Shown here: in pieces, positions 21,247 through 26,843 of the stretch
How positions within the stretch are numbered: position 1 is the first letter of the stretch
Layout: each line of letters starts with the position of its first letter
Origin: an uncultured beta proteobacterium
Lineage (GTDB): Bacteria > Pseudomonadota > Gammaproteobacteria > Burkholderiales > Burkholderiaceae
Length of the DNA stretch: 26,843 bases
Direction: 5' to 3'
Assembly: GCA_903892315.1 (NCBI GenBank)
Contig: CAITHY010000060.1
Span: 1 to 26,843, forward strand
The notes under the pieces: model-generated
What the model saw: only the letters and a program-made list of their open reading frames with translations
Databases searched by the model: none
Told to the model about the DNA's origin: nothing
Program-made: the position numbers and the translations under genes

Positions 21247-21771
21247 TTAGGAAATTTTCTTCAGCGTCTTGAGATAACGCTGGGCATTTATGACATAGCG
21301 ACCAGCGATATCGTGGATGCCAGCAATTTGTTCTGGGGTCAGCTCTTTTACTGCCTTGGCGGGGGTTCCCAAAATCATAGTGCCATCGGGAAACTCTTTC
21401 CCTTCGGTAACAAGCGCGCCCGCACCAACGAGACAGTTTTTTCCAATCTTCGCACCATTCAAAATGACTGCGCCAATGCCAATCAAACTACCATCTCCAA
21501 TCTGGCAACCGTGCAGCATCACTTGATGACCAACGGTGACGTGCTTACCAATGGTGAGTGGGTAACCTGGATCGGCATGCAAAACAGCAGCATCTTGTAC
21601 ATTGCTGCCCTCACCAATTTGAATAAGATCGTTATCGCCGCGGATCACCACTTTGGGCCAGATACTGGCATCTTGATGAAGCTCCACTTTGCCGATCACT
21701 TCTGCGCTGTCGGCAACCCAAGCACCCTCAGCTAAATGAGGGGCATTTCCGTCTAGTTCAAATATAGCCAT
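21247..21771 (-). CDS. Gamma-class carbonic anhydrase-like hexapeptide protein
   Basis: 174-aa left-handed beta-helix protein of the YrdA/PaaY group. Hexapeptide repeats run from about 25 to 140. Zinc ligands His65 (LHADPG), His82 and His87 ([10 protein letters not shown]) and the RGDN at 44-47 are all present, so the metal site looks functional. The C-terminal helix ([16 protein letters not shown]) is typical. Trimeric cytoplasmic enzyme; carbonic anhydrase activity varies in this group. Its 3' end abuts the decayed maiA gene. Confidence 0.9.
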   Translation of the reverse strand: MAIFELDGNAPHLAEGAWVADSAEVIGKVELHQDASIWPKVVIRGDNDLIQIGEGSNVQDAAVLHADPGYPLTIGKHVTVGHQVMLHGCQIGDGSLIGIGAVILNGAKIGKNCLVGAGALVTEGKEFPDGTMILGTPAKAVKELTPEQIAGIHDIAGRYVINAQRYLKTLKKIS

Positions 21772-21906
21772 AGCTTATTATAGGTATGGAATGGGCCATA
21801 GATAGGCGATATTTTGCTAATAGTCAATTGCTAACTTGGCTAGTGCTCAGAAGTAGTGGAAATTTTATGGTTTATCATCTTTTTACACACACCCAAGGGA
21901 GAACCC

Positions 21907-22269
21907 ATGAAAAAAATCCTCATCGCATTGGCCGCTTTAGCTGCATTTTCCAGTCTTGCTCAAGCACAAGAAACCATCAAAGTATTAAGCACACAGGAAC
22001 TCGTGAATGTTTGTAAGCTGCCTGCAAGTCCAGAATCACGCAGTTTCTGTGTAGGCTTTACTTCAGCGGTTTATGAAACGTATTTAGCCACTCGCCATCC
22101 ACAACGTGCAAAGCCCTTTATTTGCGTTAAGCAACCGGCTCCATCTCGCGATGAAGTTATTGGTGATTTTGTGAAATTTGCAAACAGCACTCCGCAAGTT
22201 GCTGACAAACCAGCAGCAGGCGTTATCTTGGGCTTTTTAGCTTCACGCTTCCCTTGCGCTAGAAAATAA
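21907..22269 (+). CDS. Rap1a/Tai-like exported protein
   Basis: 120-aa protein with a signal peptide cleaved after AQA (residue 20). The mature part fits the Rap1a/Tai family: LVNVCKLP..SRSFCVGFTSAVYE, then PFICVKQP, DEVIGDFVKFANSTPQ and a final FPC, giving four Cys likely paired in disulfides. Rap1a of Serratia is an immunity protein against a T6SS amidase; no such toxin is next to it, so the role here may differ. GGGAGAA before the ATG at 21907 decides the start over an ATG at 21856. Confidence 0.75.
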   Translation: MKKILIALAALAAFSSLAQAQETIKVLSTQELVNVCKLPASPESRSFCVGFTSAVYETYLATRHPQRAKPFICVKQPAPSRDEVIGDFVKFANSTPQVADKPAAGVILGFLASRFPCARK

Positions 22270-22316
22270 TAAAAGAAACTTAGAAAAACTAATACCCATT
22301 TAAAGGATCGGTTGAG

Positions 22317-22604
22317 ATGAAAAAAATTATCGCAATTACTGCAGCAACTTTAGCAATCGCTGGTTGCTCAAACATGAGCAACACAGAGCAACGCACACTT
22401 TCAGGTGCCGGCATTGGTGCAGCAGCCGGTGCAGTAGGCACGGCAATCTTCCACGGCAATCCTATCTGGGGTGCGGTTGGTGGTGCAGCAGTTGGCGCAG
22501 CATCCGGCTATGTCTATGATGCGTACAAGAAAGAACAGGCTTCTGAATACAACTCTGGATATAACGCTGGAAAAAAGAATCAGCCAGCCCAGGCACCCAA
22601 TTAA
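22317..22604 (+). CDS. Glycine-zipper lipoprotein
   Basis: 95-aa protein with a lipoprotein signal: hydrophobic stretch and lipobox IAGC (Cys17). Residues 30-65 form a glycine zipper (GAGIGAAAGAVGTAIF..AVGGAAVGAASGYVYD), a membrane-inserting helical hairpin seen in small outer-membrane lipoproteins. The tail is hydrophilic, ending QPAQAPN. It follows the Rap1a-like gene by 47 bp; likely an envelope-stress or membrane-integrity protein, inferred. Confidence 0.85.
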   Translation: MKKIIAITAATLAIAGCSNMSNTEQRTLSGAGIGAAAGAVGTAIFHGNPIWGAVGGAAVGAASGYVYDAYKKEQASEYNSGYNAGKKNQPAQAPN

Positions 22605-22624
22605 TCAATCAAGCTAAGCAGAAT

Positions 22625-22648
22625 ACTCAGGCCTATAGAAGCCTGAGT
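22625..22648. terminator. Hairpin after the lipoprotein gene
   Basis: Stem ACTCAGGC (22625-22632) / GCCTGAGT (22641-22648) with an 8-base loop, between the convergent lipoprotein and OsmC genes. No T-tract on the plus side, so a weak terminator or mRNA-end stabiliser. Confidence 0.5.
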
Positions 22649-22672
22649 TCATCAATACCAACCCAGCGCGTA

Positions 22673-23062
22673 TTAATTTACCAGCTGGGTTTTTATTTGA
22701 ATCTGACCTGACAAGGCCTTATGGATTGGACATTTATGTGCAATCTCAAGTAAGCGCTCTTTTTCTTCAGCACTTAAATTGCCTTGCAACTGAATGTCAC
22801 GTGAAAATGTTTCGACATCATCATGCCTCTCAATATCCACAGTCACAATCGCATTGTCTAATTTCATTTCTTTGCGCCCAGCGTACATCTTTAAAGTCAT
22901 TGAAGTGCAGGCTGCCAAAGCAGCACCAAGATACTCGTGAGGACTTGGGCCGGTGCCAGAGCCGCCTTTAGAAACTTCAGCATCAGACAAAAAATGTAAA
23001 TCACCCACAGTTAATTTCTGCTGAAGAGGACCTTGACCAAACTGCGATACTACTTTTCTCAT
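22673..23062 (-). CDS. OsmC-family peroxiredoxin-like protein
   Basis: 129-aa OsmC/YhfA-type protein. The two reactive cysteines are present in ALAACTSMTL (about 53) and AHKCPIHKAL (about 110), within the usual GPSPHEYLGAALAAC context. Such proteins reduce organic hydroperoxides or bind acyl groups. Cytoplasmic. It follows the rhodanese gene by 48 bp on the same strand and is probably co-transcribed with it. Confidence 0.88.
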   Translation of the reverse strand: MRKVVSQFGQGPLQQKLTVGDLHFLSDAEVSKGGSGTGPSPHEYLGAALAACTSMTLKMYAGRKEMKLDNAIVTVDIERHDDVETFSRDIQLQGNLSAEEKERLLEIAHKCPIHKALSGQIQIKTQLVN

Positions 23063-23110
23063 AAGAATCCTAAAAAAATTATTAACGCGAAAAAATCATC
23101 AAGGCTAAAT

Positions 23111-23521
23111 TTAACCTGAATGGGATTTACTGGCTTTTTTTGCCATGGGTAATTGCGCTTTCTTCCAAGCAGTAAAGCCTCCCTCTAAATGGCATACATT
23201 GGGCACCCCCATTCTCTGGAGAGTTTGCGTTGCTAACGCCGAACGCCAAGCCGAGGCGCAATACAACACCAACCGCTTACCTTCGCCAAATATCGGCTTG
23301 TAGTATGGGCTGTCAGGGTCAACCCAAAACTCCAACATCCCCCTAGGGGCATGCAGCGCATTTGGAATCATGCCCTCTCGCTCTAGCTCACGAACATCCC
23401 GTATGTCCACAAACACCACATTTGCGTCCGCCAGCAAATCCGACGCCTTTTCCACTGGAAGAGTCTCAATTTCAGCAATTGCCTCCTGGATAAGTCCTTG
23501 ATATCCAATCTTTAATTTCAC
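23111..23521 (-). CDS. Rhodanese-like sulfurtransferase
   Basis: 136-aa single-domain rhodanese. VFVDIRDVRELEREGMIPNALHAPRG (about 35-60) and the active-site loop YCASAWRSAL (Cys about 88) followed by LEGGFTAWKKA are standard. It transfers sulfane sulfur from a persulfide on the Cys. The start is a GTG at 23521, six bases after GGAG; a TTG one codon upstream would be too close. In an apparent two-gene operon with osmC-like, and divergent from the antiporter gene 58 bp away. Confidence 0.87.
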   Translation of the reverse strand: MKLKIGYQGLIQEAIAEIETLPVEKASDLLADANVVFVDIRDVRELEREGMIPNALHAPRGMLEFWVDPDSPYYKPIFGEGKRLVLYCASAWRSALATQTLQRMGVPNVCHLEGGFTAWKKAQLPMAKKASKSHSG

Positions 23522-23579
23522 CAAAATCTCCTAAATTACTAATGGCTTAGCCACATCAAGCACCTGCTACCATTCTGTT

Positions 23580-24842
23580 ATGAACTTTACCCCTACAGAA
23601 CTTGGTGCGAGCATTATTTTTGCAATTGCGGTTTTGCATACCTTTTGCACAGGCTATTTTGAATCGATTGCTAAAAAATCTCCTCGACATGCAGGCCTTT
23701 GGCATCTGCTTGGCGAAGTAGAAATTGTCTTTGGCTTTTGGGCTGCCATATTGGTTATTTTCATTTCCGTATATGACGACTTGGGGACTGCTAAGAACTT
23801 TCTCAATAAACGCAATTTCACAGAACCACTTTTTGTCTTTGCCATCATGATTGTCGCTGGTACAAAACCTATTCTGCATGTTTCTACTCAAATTTTGCAT
23901 ACGCTAGCAAACGGCCTGCAATACCTATTCCGCATCCGAAGTGCTCCTGCTTTATATTTTTTAACCCTAGGAGCCACACCCCTCCTTGGCTCACTGATTA
24001 CTGAGCCTGCAGCGATGACTCTGGCTGCTTTTTTATTGCGCGATCTAGTCTATCGTCATCAATGCTCTAAAGCACTTCTGTTTGGCACTCTTGGCGTGCT
24101 CTTTGTGAACATTTCAATTGGGGGCACACTCACCAACTTTGCTGCTCCGCCCGTTCTGATGGTGGCCTCCACCTGGGGATGGAGTTCAGCATTTATGTTT
24201 AGCAACTTCGGGCTGGAATCCTGCGTTGCAATTTTCATCAATGCATTGGCAGCGACCCTGTTTTTTCATCGTCAATTGATTGAACCTAATACCGATAAAC
24301 AGGAAGTAAAAATTCCTTTGGCAGTCATTTTGACGCACCTACTGTTCCTATTTGGAGTGGTTTACTTTGCGCATGATCCTATTATTTTTACCTGGATTCT
24401 GCTCTTCTTTATTGGTTACACCACAGCCTATCCAAAATATCAAAGCCCTCTCATTCTGAAAGAAGCGCTTTTAGTAGGCTTCTTCCTGGGCGGCTTGGTT
24501 GTATTGGGTGCATTACAAGGATGGTGGCTGCAGCCCATTCTCGAAATGATGAGTCCGACTGCAGTCTTTTATGGCAGTCTTGTTCTAACTGCTTTTACCG
24601 ACAATGCGGCACTCACCTATTTAGGATCGCTGGTAACCGGAACCTCACCAGAGTTCAAACTGGCATTAGTGGGCGGGGCAGTTGCCGGCGGGGGTCTTAC
24701 CGTCATTGCCAATGCTCCTAACCCTGCAGGTATTGCGATCTTACGTAGCCACTTTCCTGGACATACGGTTTCAGCACTATATCTATTGATGGCGGCTATT
24801 CCGCCTACTATCGTGGCAATACTGGCTTACAGGCTCATATAA
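23580..24842 (+). CDS. Putative Na+/H+ antiporter (Na_H_antiport_2 type)
   Basis: 420-aa membrane protein with about 11-12 hydrophobic helices. It carries the conserved blocks of the putative Na+/H+ antiporter family PF07399: FAIMIVAGTKPILH (about 95-108), GATPLLGSLITEPAAMTLAA (about 135-154), GGTLTNFAAPPVLMVAS and TDNAALTYLGSLV near the end, followed by NAPNPAGIAIL. The paired TEPAAM and TDNAAL resemble the half-helices of ion-transporter superfamily members. Transport role is from family naming only. Stands between the rhodanese operon and miaB. Confidence 0.82.
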   Translation: MNFTPTELGASIIFAIAVLHTFCTGYFESIAKKSPRHAGLWHLLGEVEIVFGFWAAILVIFISVYDDLGTAKNFLNKRNFTEPLFVFAIMIVAGTKPILHVSTQILHTLANGLQYLFRIRSAPALYFLTLGATPLLGSLITEPAAMTLAAFLLRDLVYRHQCSKALLFGTLGVLFVNISIGGTLTNFAAPPVLMVASTWGWSSAFMFSNFGLESCVAIFINALAATLFFHRQLIEPNTDKQEVKIPLAVILTHLLFLFGVVYFAHDPIIFTWILLFFIGYTTAYPKYQSPLILKEALLVGFFLGGLVVLGALQGWWLQPILEMMSPTAVFYGSLVLTAFTDNAALTYLGSLVTGTSPEFKLALVGGAVAGGGLTVIANAPNPAGIAILRSHFPGHTVSALYLLMAAIPPTIVAILAYRLI

Positions 24843-24908
24843 GTGCAACTTAGGCCTTAGGCAGTAAAATCAGACCTTCGCCCCCAGCTATAAACCTGAG
24901 AACGGCCT

Positions 24909-26255
24909 ATGAAAAAGCTCTATATCAAAACCTTTGGCTGTCAAATGAACGAGTACGACTCGGGAAAAATGGCAGACCTCCTGCATGCCGATGAAGGCAT
25001 GGTCATGACAGATCGACCTGAAGATGCCGACGTCGTGCTACTCAATACCTGCTCTATCCGTGAGAAGGCAGAAGATAAAGTCTTTTCGGACTTAGGTCGA
25101 CTACGCGAGCTCAAGAAGTCGAAGCCGAATTTACTGATTGGTGTTGGTGGTTGCGTGGCCAGCCAAGAAGGTCAACAAATCGTTAGTCGCGCCCCTTATG
25201 TTGACGTTGTGTTTGGACCTCAAACATTGCATCGCTTATCCGACCTTATTGCTGAGCGACGTAAAACAGGTGTATCTCAAGTAGACATCTCCTTTCCAGA
25301 GATTGAAAAGTTTGACCATCTACCTGCGTCTCGCCAAACTCGTGGCTCAGCCTATGTTTCTATTATGGAAGGTTGCTCCAAATATTGTAGCTACTGCGTT
25401 GTCCCTTATACGCGCGGCGAAGAGGTCTCCAGACCTTTTGATGATGTGCTGACTGAAGTAGCTGGCTTAGCAAGTAAAGGTGTTAAAGAAATAGTTCTGC
25501 TGGGTCAAAACGTAAACGCCTATCTTGGCAAGATGGGTGATACCGAAGAAATCGCTGACTTTGCTCTATTGATTGAATACATTGCTGAAATTCCTGGGGT
25601 TGAACGGATTCGCTTCACCACCAGCCACCCTAAAGAATTTACACAACGACTCATCGACGTCTACGCCAAAGTACCTAAGCTTGTTAGTCACCTACATCTA
25701 CCCGTACAACATGGCTCGGACTCCATGCTCTCGGCAATGAAGCGTGGCTATACGGCACTAGAGTTCAAGAGCATTATCCGTAAGATGCGCGCTGTTCGCC
25801 CCGACTTAACATTGTCTAGTGATTTCATTGTGGGCTTTCCTGGTGAGACTGAGGCTGACTTTGAAAAACTATTAAAGATGGTGAAAGAGCTGAACTTTGA
25901 TAACAGCTTTTGTTTTATCTTTAGTCCACGCCCAGGAACACCAGCAGCTAACCTTCACGATGACACACCTTACGAAATCAAACTCAAGCGTCTACAAACT
26001 TTATTGGCATTGGTTGAGGAGCAGGCAAACCAAATTAGCCAAAAAATGTTGGGTAATACCGAAAGAGTGTTGATTGAAGGTCTTGCCAAGGATGGCATTA
26101 ACTTACAAGGTCGCGCCGAAAATAATCGCGTAATCCATTTTACGGCGCCCGATCAAGATATTGAGAGCCTTATCGGGCAATTCGTAGACATTCGCATTAC
26201 AGAAGTTCTCAACTACACCCTGAGAGGTGAGTTAGTAGAAGCCCATGTCAATTGA
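24909..26255 (+). CDS. miaB: tRNA-2-methylthio-N6-dimethylallyladenosine synthase
   Basis: 448-aa radical-SAM methylthiotransferase that turns i6A37 of tRNAs into ms2i6A37. The auxiliary [4Fe-4S] cluster cysteines are Cys11 (GCQMNEYDS), Cys48 ([12 protein letters not shown]) and Cys82 (GGCVAS). The radical-SAM triad is Cys156, Cys160, Cys163 (CSKYCSYC). A C-terminal TRAM domain (about 380-445) binds tRNA. Length is typical. Its last 11 bp overlap ybeY. Confidence 0.97.
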   Translation: MKKLYIKTFGCQMNEYDSGKMADLLHADEGMVMTDRPEDADVVLLNTCSIREKAEDKVFSDLGRLRELKKSKPNLLIGVGGCVASQEGQQIVSRAPYVDVVFGPQTLHRLSDLIAERRKTGVSQVDISFPEIEKFDHLPASRQTRGSAYVSIMEGCSKYCSYCVVPYTRGEEVSRPFDDVLTEVAGLASKGVKEIVLLGQNVNAYLGKMGDTEEIADFALLIEYIAEIPGVERIRFTTSHPKEFTQRLIDVYAKVPKLVSHLHLPVQHGSDSMLSAMKRGYTALEFKSIIRKMRAVRPDLTLSSDFIVGFPGETEADFEKLLKMVKELNFDNSFCFIFSPRPGTPAANLHDDTPYEIKLKRLQTLLALVEEQANQISQKMLGNTERVLIEGLAKDGINLQGRAENNRVIHFTAPDQDIESLIGQFVDIRITEVLNYTLRGELVEAHVN

Positions 26256-26718
26256 TAGCAAAAGTATTTCCACCAAACTCATAATTGATTTTCAATACGC
26301 CAGTCCGGCAATTGAGTCCACTGTGGGTAAGGCAGTTTCTTCTGCTCTTATGAAGAAATGGGTCAAGAGCGCCACGCCTCTTAATGGTTTAATCACCTTG
26401 CGTTTTATCAATGCTGCAGAAGGCAAAAATCTGAACTTCGCTTTTCGTCAAAAAGATTACGCCACTAATGTTTTAACTTTTCCTTACGAGCTTTCAAAAA
26501 ATAACTTAGTGTCAGATATTATTTTTTGCCTTCCTGTACTGCAAAAAGAAGCTAAAGAACAAAGCAAATCACTAAAAGCCCATTTGGCCCATTTAATTGT
26601 GCACGGCTGCTTGCATGCCCAAGGCCATGATCACGAGGTAGACCGGGATGCAAAAAAAATGGAGGCTCTGGAAATCCAGATTCTCCAAAAACTGGGCTTT
26701 GCCAACCCCTATTCTTGA
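26245..26718 (+). CDS. ybeY: Endoribonuclease / rRNA maturation factor YbeY
   Basis: 157-aa metalloprotein for 16S rRNA 3'-end maturation and ribosome quality control. The zinc motif [11 protein letters not shown] (about 114-124) with LAHLIV before it is diagnostic; [19 protein letters not shown] (about 65-83) is the conserved centre. The start overlaps miaB by 11 bp, so translation is coupled. In many proteobacteria phoH (ybeZ) stands between miaB and ybeY; it is absent here. Confidence 0.95.
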   Translation: MSIDSKSISTKLIIDFQYASPAIESTVGKAVSSALMKKWVKSATPLNGLITLRFINAAEGKNLNFAFRQKDYATNVLTFPYELSKNNLVSDIIFCLPVLQKEAKEQSKSLKAHLAHLIVHGCLHAQGHDHEVDRDAKKMEALEIQILQKLGFANPYS

Positions 26719-26748
26719 TTTGCCATATTTCTACGCTATTCTTGCTAT

Positions 26749-26843
26749 ATGCCTGACCCCAATAAATCCCTTTTAGATCGCTTGGCTGATTTTTTAACTC
26801 CGCAGCCAACGGAACCCAGTGAACGCCGTCAAGAACTGATTGA
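26749..26843 (+). CDS. corC: CorC/HlyC-type Mg2+/Co2+ efflux-associated protein (partial)
   Basis: Only the first 31 codons are in the window (MPDPNKSLLDRLADFLTPQP and on, to RRQELI). The N-terminal LLDRLADFL...RRQELI, its place 30 bp after ybeY and the usual ybeY-corC order identify it. The CBS-pair and CorC_HlyC domains would be beyond the right edge. Confidence 0.75.
   Translation, partial: MPDPNKSLLDRLADFLTPQPTEPSERRQELI

Noticed and set aside
21232..21735. 167-aa plus-strand open frame
   Set aside because: It is antisense to the well-conserved gamma-carbonic anhydrase gene; only its first codons could be leftover maiA sequence.
23556..23900. 114-aa minus-strand open frame
   Set aside because: It is the reverse of the antiporter gene start, with no independent support.

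Overview
The window reads as a piece of a freshwater betaproteobacterial chromosome, most likely a Polynucleobacter-like member of the Burkholderiaceae. This rests on moderate-to-low GC, the miaB-ybeY-corC run at the right end, a DUF6150-type repeat protein, an NSPYN-repeat protein and many short secreted proteins. The genus is an inference from gene content and style, not from a marker gene.

Positions 1 to about 15495 are accessory DNA; the left edge lies outside the window. The right edge is sharp: at 15496-15534 (minus strand) sits the 5' half of a tRNA gene with anticodon CAU, with a good sigma70 promoter behind it on the chromosomal side. The tRNA sequence stops at the 3' side of the anticodon loop and the next bases do not complete it. 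This is what a tyrosine-recombinase attachment site in a tRNA anticodon loop looks like. A small tyrosine recombinase (188 aa, catalytic domain only) is encoded near the left edge of the window.

The island has four parts. (a) 151-3963: recombinase, two minus-strand genes of unknown function, then a plus-strand run of a 268-aa unknown, an AAA+ clamp-loader-like ATPase and a 134-aa unknown, closed by a strong terminator. (b) 4029-9019, minus strand: a restriction-modification operon with a small SAM-binding methyltransferase subunit, a larger Eco57I-like subunit carrying NPPY, a nuclease-helicase fusion and a Cys-rich small protein. (c) 9187-10718, plus strand: an exported heptad-repeat protein, a paralogue of that Cys-rich protein, an Adhesin_E-like protein and a HAD phosphatase-like protein; two tiny membrane proteins lie opposite. 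(d) 11121-15241: a WYL-domain regulator co-directional with a 334-aa protein of unknown function, a leaderless Adhesin_E-like gene, a 127-aa unknown and, convergent, a 434-aa PD-(D/E)XK nuclease-like protein.

Two families of short palindromes tie the island together. TGTCGTTT-N-AAACGACA-type sites occur at 1119, 4001, 9094 and 15298, three of them 56-75 bp upstream of minus-strand starts (121-aa/117-aa gene, R-M operon, PD-(D/E)XK gene). A second sequence, AGCTCAC-N3-ATGAGCC, occurs just twice, 46 and 49 bp before the starts of the repeat-protein operon and of the WYL gene, and is the best candidate operator for the WYL regulator.

From 15535 rightward the genes look like ordinary chromosome: an exported protein, a sterol-desaturase-family enzyme, DUF6150 protein, MOSC protein, MHS-type MFS transporter, TRIC-type channel protein, a decayed maleylacetoacetate isomerase gene, gamma-carbonic anhydrase, Rap1a-like and glycine-zipper envelope proteins, OsmC and rhodanese proteins, a Na+/H+ antiporter-like protein, then miaB, ybeY and the start of corC.
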